Part shown: positions 9,302 through 17,012 of the stretch, one piece after another
Layout: each line of letters opens with the position of its first letter
How positions within the stretch are numbered: the stretch's first letter is position 1
Origin: Novibacillus thermophilus
GTDB lineage: Bacteria > Bacillota > Bacilli > Thermoactinomycetales > Novibacillaceae
Direction: 5' to 3'
Length of the DNA: 64,000 nt
Assembly (NCBI RefSeq): GCF_002005165.1
Contig: NZ_CP019699.1
Coordinates: 2,356,001-2,420,000 of the forward strand
Made by a program: the position numbers and the translations under genes
The notes under the pieces: generated by a model
Database searches by the model: none
What the model was told of the DNA's origin: nothing
The model's input: the letters and a program-made list of their open reading frames with translations, nothing else

Positions 9302-10684
9302 ATGGTAACCGGCGGATTGACAGATTCCGCAGTCAAAGGGTCGTCTGAGGCGTATGAGAGAGCGTGTCAAGTTCTTCCTGGAGGTGTTACGGCAAACATC
9401 AAGTACTTCGCCCCCCACCCCATCGTCATGAAGCGCGCTTGTGGCAGCAAACTGTTTGACGTGGACGGTCATGCATATATTGATTACATGTTGTGTTACG
9501 GTGCGCTCATAACAGGACACGGACACCCGCGGGTGTTGCAGGCGATTACGGATCAGATGAAGGAGATCGGTACGACCGTTTTCGGTACGCCGCACGAACT
9601 GGAGGCGGAACTGGCTGAAAAGTTGACGGACTTTTACCCTGGCGTCGATATGGTGCGATTTACGAACTCCGGTTTGGAAGCGACACTCCTTGCCATCCGA
9701 ATAGCTAAGGCGTTTACCGGAAAAGAGAAAATCGCGAAATTCGAAGGACACTACCACGGCGGCTACAATCAGGTGCTCTTCAGCGTACACCCCGATCTCA
9801 ACCGGGCCGGTGAGAGCGACCATCCTACTCCCGTCCCGGAGTCGACAGGAATGTCTGCCCACGACAGGACACAGACCGTCATTTTACCCTTTAACAATCT
9901 GGAGGCAACGGAACGCCTGCTCCGCCGGCACGCCGATGAGTTGGCGGCTGTGATCTTGGAGCCGGTTCAAGGTGGTTTCATTCCGGCCGAATTGGATTTT
10001 ATCCACGGACTTAGAAAAGTGACGGAAGAATTGAACATCGTCCTCATTTTCGACGAAGTGAAAACAGGGTTCCGAGTGTCCCTCGGCGGAGCACAAAAAG
10101 TGTACGGCGTGAAACCGGATTTGACAGCACTCGGAAAAGTGTTGGGAGGCGGATTTCCCATCGGCGCGGTCGGGGGAAAGAAGGAAATGATGCAGATGAC
10201 CGATCCGCGGCGGGGCCGTGACATTTTGTCCGCTGTTCACAGCGAGTCAGATGAGACGGACGTGTTGTTTCACAGCGGCACGTACAACGGTCATCCCATT
10301 GTGTTGGCCGCTGGTTTGGCCACGATACGGATACTGGAAGAAAAGGGAACGCTTGATGATTTGTCCGCCAAAACAGAGAGGCTGAGGCGCATGCTGGAGG
10401 AAGTGTACCTCCGTTACGGCGTGCCGATGCAGACTCTCGGTTGGGGCAGCATCTTCAATATCGTCTTGACCAATCGACCGGTGAAGAACTACCGCGACAT
10501 GCACCAAGACAATCAGGCCCTTCGCAAAGCGCTCGATTACGAATTGCTGCGACTAGGTATTTACGTCAAACCGCTCAACCGTTACTCCATGTCGACCGCT
10601 CACGTCGAAGCTGACATTGAGCGCACAGTCGAAGCCCACGAATCCGCACTGAAAAAGATCGTCCCCCGTCATCCTGCACGATAA
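9302..10684 (+). CDS. Class III PLP aminotransferase (glutamate-1-semialdehyde aminomutase-like)
   Basis: PLP enzyme of the class III aminotransferase family, closest by motif to glutamate-1-semialdehyde aminomutase-type proteins (VLPGGVTANIKYFAPHP, FTNSGLEATLLAIRIAKAFTGK, EGHYHGGYNQ, IFDEVKTGFRVS, and the PLP lysine in TALGKVLGGGFPIGA). About 460 residues. Three ATGs occur in a row (9296, 9299, 9302); the third has the best spacing to GGAGG at 9291-9295. The position, after an RpiR regulator and in front of TRAP transport genes and a racemase, points to catabolism of an imported amino acid rather than haem synthesis. The stop is only 16 bases before the composite transposon. The exact substrate cannot be told from sequence. 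Confidence 0.82.
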   Translation: MVTGGLTDSAVKGSSEAYERACQVLPGGVTANIKYFAPHPIVMKRACGSKLFDVDGHAYIDYMLCYGALITGHGHPRVLQAITDQMKEIGTTVFGTPHELEAELAEKLTDFYPGVDMVRFTNSGLEATLLAIRIAKAFTGKEKIAKFEGHYHGGYNQVLFSVHPDLNRAGESDHPTPVPESTGMSAHDRTQTVILPFNNLEATERLLRRHADELAAVILEPVQGGFIPAELDFIHGLRKVTEELNIVLIFDEVKTGFRVSLGGAQKVYGVKPDLTALGKVLGGGFPIGAVGGKKEMMQMTDPRRGRDILSAVHSESDETDVLFHSGTYNGHPIVLAAGLATIRILEEKGTLDDLSAKTERLRRMLEEVYLRYGVPMQTLGWGSIFNIVLTNRPVKNYRDMHQDNQALRKALDYELLRLGIYVKPLNRYSMSTAHVEADIERTVEAHESALKKIVPRHPAR

Positions 10685-10699
10685 TTTCTCAGAGAGATC
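10684..10699. repeat. Target-site duplication, left copy
   Basis: ATTTCTCAGAGAGATC directly abuts the left end of the composite transposon. The identical 16 bases follow the right end at 15611-15626. Confidence 0.8.
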
Positions 10700-12278
10700 T
10701 GTCAAGCGTCAGTGAAAATGTCCTATTAACTCGTCAGTGATTCTGTCCTATTTTAGTTATTCCCTCCATCCCGTTCAGGAGCGTAGCTTGTAGTGGCCCT
10801 TTCATCAAGGGTAAAGGCTTATACCCGAGTTTCACTCGCCCTTGATAAAAATGCCCACGACAAGCTCCCTGGCTAAAAGGGATGAAGGGATCACAGTCCG
10901 TATTCTAACGGCACAGTCTAGATTTTTTAAGCCCGTTGTCGTATCCTAGATTTAGATTGGGTGCGCCCATATTGGCGCCAAGGATGATTGAGTGCGGGCT
11001 TGTGAGGTTGTTTCTCCGAGCTCGCCTTTTGTTTTTGCAGCGACTGGCGTTTTGGTTTTACTGTTTCCTTTAGGGGGTAATCCACCCTTTGTGCCGGACA
11101 AATAGTCTTCCGTCTAATGTTTCTCGCACTTCGACACGGGTTTTGCGCGGGATGGTTTGTTGGTGATCCGAGCGATCTATTGTGTAGGTTTTTCCTTTGT
11201 AAGCAATTGTTTCTCCGGTTCCCAGAGTACGCTTTTCACGGTAGCAAAGAATTAGATCCAACGCTTGTCCTTGTTCCAAAGGGACAAACGCACTTTCTGG
11301 GTCACGCGGTTCAACCGCAAACTGTTCGTTATGCGCTTTGATCAACTCCGGCAGCACCGTGTTGGCCTCCTCAATGGTGTCGATGCCCCGGAGGCGCAAC
11401 TCGACAATCCAACGGTCTTGTAGCGTTTGGAACAGCCGTTCAATCCGTCCCTTGGCTTGTGGTGTTAAGGCTTTGATATGAGTCACACCTAACTCTTCAA
11501 GGGCTTGTCCGAATTGCGACAAAGGAACGGGTTCTCCCGCCAATTCCTGCTCGATCGTTTGCTTCTCGTTAGGGGAACGGAAAATCATATGGCGATCCGA
11601 ATACACACTCATCGGAATGCCAGTTTGCTCAATCATCTGTCGTGTCAGCCTAAAATAGCCCTCGGTGTCCTCCTGTGGCCGGAAAAGAGCAGCCACGACT
11701 TTTCCAGTGGCATCATCAATGGCGGCAAGAAGGGACATCGGTTCCGCTCGATCTTCCAACCAAGGGTGAGGGCTCCCGTCCATTTGGACTAACATGCCGG
11801 CTTGTGGCTTTCGCTCACGTGGCCGGTGCACGTTAGCCGGACGCCGTTTGCGTTTCGGTTTGATGCCGGCCTCAGAGCGAATGCGACGCACGGTTGACGG
11901 ACTGACGTGAATTCCTTCGTACTTGGCCAACAATTCGGCAAAATGCACATCATTACACCCTTGATACGCATCGCTTTGGTGGAGCTCCAGAATTCTTTGA
12001 CGTGTATTGTCAGACAGTGCGTGTGCCGATTTGCGTCCTTTGTTTTTGTGGATAATCCCCGTTTCCCCCTCCTCAAGCACCCGTTTTTTGAGACGACAAA
12101 CCTGGCGGTAACTTAACCCAAGGAGTTCAGCGGCTTCACCTCCTGTGATCAAACCTTGAATCCAGCGATCAATGACGGTGTAACGCTTCAGCTCTTGTCT
12201 GCTCATGAATATGTTCTCTCCCATATGTGACATTTTCACTGACGCGTTACAATATGACAATATCACTGACGAACAACA
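10700..12278 (-). mobile_element. IS1202/ISNCY-like insertion sequence, complete copy
   Basis: About 1.58 kb with one transposase gene on the minus strand. Each end has two spaced CGTCAGTGA-N3-TGTC motifs, presumably transposase binding sites: at about 10707 and 10732 on the left, and inverted near 12230-12275 on the right. About 370 bases (10700-11069) between the left end and the transposase stop hold no gene I can support; they include a GGGTAAAGGCTTATACCCG-type dyad near 10808. Confidence 0.75.
11070..12206 (-). CDS. IS1202/ISNCY-family DDE transposase
   Basis: 378-residue transposase: an N-terminal helix-turn-helix pair (GGEAAELLGLSYRQVCRLKKR, about 20-45), a second HTH-like region (VSPSTVRRIRSEAGIK), then an RNase H-fold integrase core with LVQMDGSPHPWLED (first Asp), SLLAAIDDATGKVV, VYSDRHMIF and a later Glu in GRIERLFQTLQDRW. 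The C-terminal beta domain ends in FVRHKGWITP. The ATG start has GGGAGAG nine bases upstream. It looks intact and could mobilise both copies. Confidence 0.85.
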   Translation of the reverse strand: MSRQELKRYTVIDRWIQGLITGGEAAELLGLSYRQVCRLKKRVLEEGETGIIHKNKGRKSAHALSDNTRQRILELHQSDAYQGCNDVHFAELLAKYEGIHVSPSTVRRIRSEAGIKPKRKRRPANVHRPRERKPQAGMLVQMDGSPHPWLEDRAEPMSLLAAIDDATGKVVAALFRPQEDTEGYFRLTRQMIEQTGIPMSVYSDRHMIFRSPNEKQTIEQELAGEPVPLSQFGQALEELGVTHIKALTPQAKGRIERLFQTLQDRWIVELRLRGIDTIEEANTVLPELIKAHNEQFAVEPRDPESAFVPLEQGQALDLILCYREKRTLGTGETIAYKGKTYTIDRSDHQQTIPRKTRVEVRETLDGRLFVRHKGWITP

Positions 12279-12347
12279 CCTACAATAAATAATATTGTAT
12301 TATTATAAACAAATAGATATATCTAAATTTTTAAGGAGAGTGGTAGT

Positions 12348-13325
12348 ATGTTGTTTTCAAAGGTCTTCCGAATGTTGTTTGTGTTTACTCTGTTGGTAGC
12401 AAGTTTAACTGGCTTTCAAGTATTCGATGTGCCACCAAAGGTTTACGCGGCTGAATCGCAGTCCCCTCACACCCCCATTGCTAGTGATGATTCGAACTAT
12501 TTTAGCGATGTCAATCCGCCAAAAGACGCGATAATTAAAGAGAAGAATGGGTTCTTATCTCCTGGATTTTCCGGTTCTGGTACGCCGGGTGGGCAAAAAT
12601 TACAAACCCCTAAGACATCTCAGATTAAACATATTGATTCTCCAATAGACACGTCTGATATAATTGGGGTAGACGACCGCTTGCGAGTTTCTGACACGAC
12701 ACTCTATCCCTATAGGGCAATTGTGCACATCCAGAGCAGTCTAGGCACTTGTTCAGGATGGTTAATTGGACCCTCTACAATCGCAACAGCAGGGCACTGT
12801 GTGTATGACGATATTAATAATGTCTGGGCAAGCGGGGTAACGGTCTATCCGGGGCGAGATGGAAACAAATTTCCTTATGGGTCCGTACCAGCTTATCGTC
12901 TCTTCACAGTAACAGGATGGACAGAGGGGAATCGTGAGTACGATTATGGGGCTATACAATTAAGTGAGCCAGTTGGTAATACCACCGGTTATTTTGGCTT
13001 TCGCTCAACCCCAGCTTCATTGAACGACATCATCGTTAATTTAAGCGGTTACCCGTCAGATAAACCATCCGGAACTCAATGGCAACACTCGAATAGGATT
13101 GTACAATCAGAGGATCGTCAACTATTCTATCCCATCGATACATTTCGTGGTCAAAGTGGGTCACCTGTCTACGAATTCAATAACCCGGATTGTGCCGGGC
13201 CGTGTGGGTTGGCTATTCATGCCTATGGTAGATACGGAGGTTCCAGCTTCAACAGGGGGACACGTATTAATTCAGATGTATTTGACAACCTTGTAACTTG
13301 GATAAACTATCCTGAACCTGAATAA
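12348..13325 (+). CDS. Secreted trypsin-fold serine protease (glutamyl endopeptidase-like)
   Basis: Exported serine endopeptidase of family S1B (V8/glutamyl endopeptidase-like). 325 residues: a signal peptide (1 to about 35, hydrophobic core LFVFTLLVASLTGF, ending near VYAAES), a pro-region of about 75 residues, then the catalytic domain. The triad is visible as His in STIATAGHCVYDD, Asp in EYDYGAIQLSEP and Ser in FRGQSGSPVYEF. ATG start behind AAGGAGAG. It is cargo of the composite transposon with lower GC than neighbouring genes, consistent with acquisition by transfer. Cleavage after Glu is a family expectation, not something the sequence proves. Confidence 0.85.
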   Translation: MLFSKVFRMLFVFTLLVASLTGFQVFDVPPKVYAAESQSPHTPIASDDSNYFSDVNPPKDAIIKEKNGFLSPGFSGSGTPGGQKLQTPKTSQIKHIDSPIDTSDIIGVDDRLRVSDTTLYPYRAIVHIQSSLGTCSGWLIGPSTIATAGHCVYDDINNVWASGVTVYPGRDGNKFPYGSVPAYRLFTVTGWTEGNREYDYGAIQLSEPVGNTTGYFGFRSTPASLNDIIVNLSGYPSDKPSGTQWQHSNRIVQSEDRQLFYPIDTFRGQSGSPVYEFNNPDCAGPCGLAIHAYGRYGGSSFNRGTRINSDVFDNLVTWINYPEPE

Positions 13326-13399
13326 CCGTTGCTTCATTTGCATAAAAGTTCAAAGAGAGGGTATTACCCTCTCTGCCCTTTTCACAAGGAGTGGTCATC

Positions 13400-13759
13400 G
13401 TGAAAAAGTACAACACCATTATCCTTGCCATAATATTCACTCTTAACCTTGCTTTGTTTGGCTGCAGTTTTACTAGCGGGGATGTACATGATCAGGTCAC
13501 AGTCGTAGGTCAAATTACTAATAAAAAGGGGGAACCTATCCCTGATTTGCCAGTCAATCCTGAACCTACTTTCTTTCCTCGTCCACCTATTCCTGAAATT
13601 GGCATTTCTACCGATGAAAACGGCGAATACTCTCTTCATTTACCCCCTGGTAATTATAATTTTAATATCATAGATAATGGCGAAGCGATATTAACTGAGA
13701 ATGTCAACATTAAAAGAGGCGAAAAGGAGAAGCGGTTGGATTTTACGATTGATCCTTAA
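13400..13759 (+). CDS. Lipoprotein with a carboxypeptidase-regulatory-like domain
   Basis: Small lipoprotein of about 119 residues. The start is GTG at 13400, eight bases after GGAG. The signal peptide ends in the lipobox LALFGC. The mature part has a transthyretin-like/carboxypeptidase regulatory fold signature: VTVVGQITNKKGEPIPDLPV, then GISTDENGEYSLHLPPGNYNF, then a closing beta strand. Function unknown; such domains are usually accessory binding modules on the cell surface. Second gene of the transposon cargo, 75 bases after the protease, so possibly co-transcribed with it. Confidence 0.72.
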   Translation: MKKYNTIILAIIFTLNLALFGCSFTSGDVHDQVTVVGQITNKKGEPIPDLPVNPEPTFFPRPPIPEIGISTDENGEYSLHLPPGNYNFNIIDNGEAILTENVNIKRGEKEKRLDFTIDP

Positions 13760-13969
13760 AATAACACATTATGAATGATTATCTATATTACCTATCACTA
13801 GCGTTGCATAAAACTTAATCCCGTTTGTCAAATTGGAGGAAAATGGGCGCCCCTCATTTTCATTAAATATATCGAACATTCCGAATACGTTCTTTTAATT
13901 CAAGAACTAAAAGGGCTAGTTGGCTTAAAAGTAGCCCATGATCCACATTGTCACAATATTCTACTTTGT

Positions 13970-14421
13970 TTAGATAACTTCCATTACATCAGCGTACAGA
14001 CCTTCAATACTCTCCATTCCTTCTTCTTCTAACTGTTTTACGAACTGGCGAAACTCCTCTTCAGGATCAACACGACGCCTGCCACGGCTAGTACGCGTTG
14101 GCTTTCGATGAAGTAACTGAATCAAATCCAGTAAAGGTTTGAAGAGGGTATCACGCACATGTTGTAACAATCGGAACAAAGTGTGTGGTGACTTGGTTCG
14201 CTGTTGTAACAACCGCAGGAGACAGTAGGTGATGAGAGCGATCCATATTTGGTTATATACGGCACGCTCACTCTGTCCGTAAAACTTTTTGATCTGAAGG
14301 TGCTGTTTTGCCCACTTGAAAAATAGTTCTATCTGCCAGCGTTTGCGGTACAACTCACCAATCTCTTCTGCGCTCCGCCCCCAATCGTTGGTGATCAGTT
14401 GAATGAGCTTGCCTTTGCTGT
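13970..14421 (-). pseudogene. IS4-family transposase, C-terminal remnant
   Basis: Only the last 150 or so codons survive, reading from the junction with the truncated IS1202-like copy down to the natural stop. The IS4 signature Y-x2-R-x3-E-x6-K is visible as YRKRWQIELFFKWAK, preceded by ITNDWGRSAEEIGEL. The N-terminal half with the first two catalytic Asp residues is gone. The 210 bases between the lipoprotein gene and this remnant hold no gene; they probably include the former IS4 end, which I cannot delimit. Confidence 0.75.
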
Positions 14422-15538
14422 GTGCCGGACAAATAGTCTTCCGTCTAATGTTTCTCGCACTTCGACACGGGTTTTGCGCGGGATGGTTTGTTGGTGATCC
14501 GAGCGATCTATTGTGTAGGTTTTTCCTTTGTAAGCAATTGTTTCTCCGGTTCCCAGAGTACGCTTTTCACGGTAGCAAAGAATTAGATCCAACGCTTGTC
14601 CTTGTTCCAAAGGGACAAACGCACTTTCTGGGTCACGCGGTTCAACCGCAAACTGTTCGTTATGCGCTTTGATCAACTCCGGCAGCACCGTGTTGGCCTC
14701 CTCAATGGTGTCGATGCCCCGGAGGCGCAACTCGACAATCCAACGGTCTTGTAGCGTTTGGAACAGCCGTTCAATCCGTCCCTTGGCTTGTGGTGTTAAG
14801 GCTTTGATATGAGTCACACCTAACTCTTCAAGGGCTTGTCCGAATTGCGACAAAGGAACGGGTTCTCCCGCCAATTCCTGCTCGATCGTTTGCTTCTCGT
14901 TAGGGGAACGGAAAATCATATGGCGATCCGAATACACACTCATCGGGAATGCCAGTTTGCTCAATCATCTGTCGTGTCAGCCTAAAATAGCCCTCGGTGT
15001 CCTCCTGTGGCCGGAAAAGAGCAGCCACGACTTTTCCAGTGGCATCATCAATGGCGGCAAGAAGGGACATCGGTTCCGCTCGATCTTCCAACCAAGGGTG
15101 AGGGCTCCCGTCCATTTGGACTAACATGCCGGCTTGTGGCTTTCGCTCACGTGGCCGGTGCACGTTAGCCGGACGCCGTTTGCGTTTCGGTTTGATGCCG
15201 GCCTCAGAGCGAATGCGACGCACGGTTGACGGACTGACGTGAATTCCTTCGTACTTGGCCAACAATTCGGCAAAATGCACATCATTACACCCTTGATACG
15301 CATCGCTTTGGTGGAGCTCCAGAATTCTTTGACGTGTATTGTCAGACAGTGCGTGTGCCGGTTTGCGTCCTTTGTTTTTGTGGATAATCCCCGTTTCCCC
15401 CTCCTCAAGCACCCGTTTTTTGAGACGACAAACCTGGCGGTAACTTAACCCAAGGAGTTCAGCGGCTTCACCTCCTGTGATCAAACCTTGAATCCAGCGA
15501 TCAATGACGGTGTAACGCTTCAGCTCTTGTCTGCTCAT
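14395..15538 (-). pseudogene. IS1202-like transposase, frameshifted and 3'-truncated
   Basis: Second copy of the transposase. The reading frame breaks after EQTGIP because 14945-14947 has GGG where the intact copy has GG, which separates the catalytic Asp regions. The end is also altered: the last residues (HTAKASSFN) come from the neighbouring IS4 remnant. Non-functional if the base call is right. Confidence 0.82.
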
Positions 15539-15610
15539 GAATATGTTCTCTCCCATATGTGACATTTTCACTGACGCGTTACAATATGACAATATCACTG
15601 ACGAACAACA
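14421..15610 (-). mobile_element. IS1202-like insertion sequence, truncated second copy
   Basis: From the shared TGTGCCGG at 14421 onward this is practically identical to the copy at 11090-12278; the differences I see are one extra G and one A/G substitution near 15361. About 390 bases of the inner end are missing, replaced by the IS4 remnant. The outer right end is complete. Confidence 0.8.
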
Positions 15611-15626
15611 ATTTCTCAGAGAGATC
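15611..15626. repeat. Target-site duplication, right copy
   Basis: ATTTCTCAGAGAGATC, identical to 10684-10699, immediately after the right end of the composite element. Confidence 0.8.
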
Positions 15627-15631
15627 TTGTC

Positions 15632-15653
15632 TTTATCGGGAAATTTCGATAAA
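15632..15653. promoter_or_regulatory. Palindrome, candidate operator
   Basis: TTTATCG and CGATAAA as perfect inverted halves around GGAAATTT. The centre GAAATTTC resembles the GAAA/TTTC dyad in front of the aminotransferase at 9.2 kb, so both may belong to the RpiR regulator. Inference only. Confidence 0.35.
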
Positions 15654-15716
15654 CTTGTAAAGTGTGTGTAATAGTAAAACTTATATAGAAAAGTCAGTCA
15701 CTTCAATGTTGTTCGT

Positions 15717-15764
15717 AACCGACCGGGCGATGGTGTGAATAGGCGGAGCCTCACCTGGTCGGTT
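15717..15764 (+). other. Nested hairpin in the TAXI leader region
   Basis: Outer 8-bp stem AACCGACC / GGTCGGTT, middle stem GGTG / CACC and inner stem GGC / GCC, stacked in one continuous structure about 180 bases before the TAXI gene. It does not match a riboswitch I can name and has no T-run, so it is not a terminator. The rest of 15627-15946 shows no gene. Confidence 0.45.
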
Positions 15765-15946
15765 CCACACGTCCTACAGGCATACATATACATCCCCGCT
15801 TACTCTAGCCAACGATAGACTTTGCGTATAAAAAATTCTCCTACAACCATACAGCTTATTTTTTACTGGTAAAGAAGGTGATAACGGGGCACAATAGGCA
15901 TACACACAGTAGTACTATTATTTAAAAAAAATTGGGGGTATGTTAA

Positions 15947-16954
15947 ATGAAGAAGAAAGTGACGGTTCTGGTGATATGCGCCACAGTGTTCGCACTCGTC
16001 ACGGCGTGCAGCGGTGCAGGCGGGGGAGATGTCGGCATTGCCATCGGTCCGTCGGCGAGCGCTACCCAGGCGGTTACAAAAGTCATTCTCGACGCTTATG
16101 GAATCGAGGAAGGAAGCTATCGAGAATTTCAAGAAGGTTTTGGGGATGCCATGGACGGCGTCAAAGACGGCAATATTGACATTTCATTCGGCGTTCTCGG
16201 TTTACCGGCAGCGTCGATTACAGACTTGCAAGCGTCGACGGGCGATGTCAAACTGCTCAGTCTTTCCGATGAGGCGATCCAATACGTGGAAGAAAAAAGC
16301 GGTTACTTGCGTTATACGATTCCGGCCGACAGTTATGACTTTTTGGAAGAAGACGTGGAAACAGTGACAGCGTATGCGGTTCTCGTTGCCAACACCAACA
16401 CCGTCGATGACGAACTGGCATATGAGCTGGCGAAAGTAATGATCGAGCACGCGGATGAAAATACACACGCACAAGCGGAACAGATGACTTTAGAAAACGC
16501 GTTGAACGGTTTGGAAGGGTTACCGATCCACCCGGGCGCGAAACGGTACTATGAGGAACAGGGTTTGACCGTTGAGGCGGAAGAAGCGCAAATTAGTGCA
16601 GACGCTGCTAATCGCAAAAGTGAACTCGTGCTCGGAACTGGGAGTCAAGGAGGAACGTATTACCCGTTAGGCGGAGAGATTGCTAACATCTGGAATAATT
16701 ATATCGATGGAGTCAATGTCACCAATACGGAGACCGGCGCATCAGTGGAAAATCTGGTAAGCATACGGGATGGGACGATGGATCTCGGGATGACCGTTCA
16801 CGTTCCGGCTAGAGAGGCGCTGGAGGGAACAGGCGAATTTGACGGGTCCCCAGTGGAAAACTTCGCTTTCATCGGACACATCTATCCGGAAGTGGTTCAA
16901 ATAGTGACACGAGAAGCTACAGGGATCAACAGCCTGGACGAATTAGCAAATTAG
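15947..16954 (+). CDS. TAXI-type TRAP solute-binding lipoprotein, circularly permuted
   Basis: Extracytoplasmic solute receptor of the TAXI TRAP family, the high-affinity binding component for the permease encoded next. 335 residues: signal peptide with lipobox LVTAC (Cys 21), then segments in reversed family order. Residues about 28-208 match what is normally the C-terminal part (VGIAIGPSASATQAVTKVIL, FGDAMDGVKDGNIDISFGVL, IPADSYDFL, LPIHPGAKRYYEEQGL). A linker (209-225) follows, then 226-335 match the normal N-terminal part (ELVLGTGSQGGTYYPLGGEI, TETGASVENL, HIYPEVVQIVTRE, SLDELAN). Ordinary TAXI proteins run from SLDELKGKR straight into VAIGPPGS, exactly where this one has its new ends. 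No content is missing and the frame is open throughout. Transcribed with the permease across a hairpin. Confidence 0.88.
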   Translation: MKKKVTVLVICATVFALVTACSGAGGGDVGIAIGPSASATQAVTKVILDAYGIEEGSYREFQEGFGDAMDGVKDGNIDISFGVLGLPAASITDLQASTGDVKLLSLSDEAIQYVEEKSGYLRYTIPADSYDFLEEDVETVTAYAVLVANTNTVDDELAYELAKVMIEHADENTHAQAEQMTLENALNGLEGLPIHPGAKRYYEEQGLTVEAEEAQISADAANRKSELVLGTGSQGGTYYPLGGEIANIWNNYIDGVNVTNTETGASVENLVSIRDGTMDLGMTVHVPAREALEGTGEFDGSPVENFAFIGHIYPEVVQIVTREATGINSLDELAN

Positions 16955-16957
16955 TCA

Positions 16958-16989
16958 AGTCAGGTGGAGAGCCCCTCCACCTGACTTTC
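16958..16989 (+). terminator. Intercistronic hairpin between receptor and permease
   Basis: A perfect 12-bp stem (AGTCAGGTGGAG / CTCCACCTGACT) with a 5-base loop and a short TTTC, starting 4 bases after the receptor stop. It probably acts as a partial terminator or mRNA stabiliser so that receptor outnumbers permease. Confidence 0.7.
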
Positions 16990-17012
16990 TTCACATACGA
17001 GGAGGTGACCGG

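Larger units (their letters stand above)
10700..15610. mobile_element. Composite transposon bounded by two IS1202-like elements
   Basis: About 4.9 kb. It starts with one complete IS copy and ends with a nearly identical copy truncated on its inner side, in the same orientation. Both outer ends read TGT-N4-CGTCAGTGA inward. A 16-bp direct repeat flanks the whole block but not the individual IS copies, so it was probably inserted as one unit. The cargo is a secreted serine protease, a lipoprotein and an IS4-family remnant; the cargo is visibly more AT-rich than the chromosome on either side. Confidence 0.75.
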
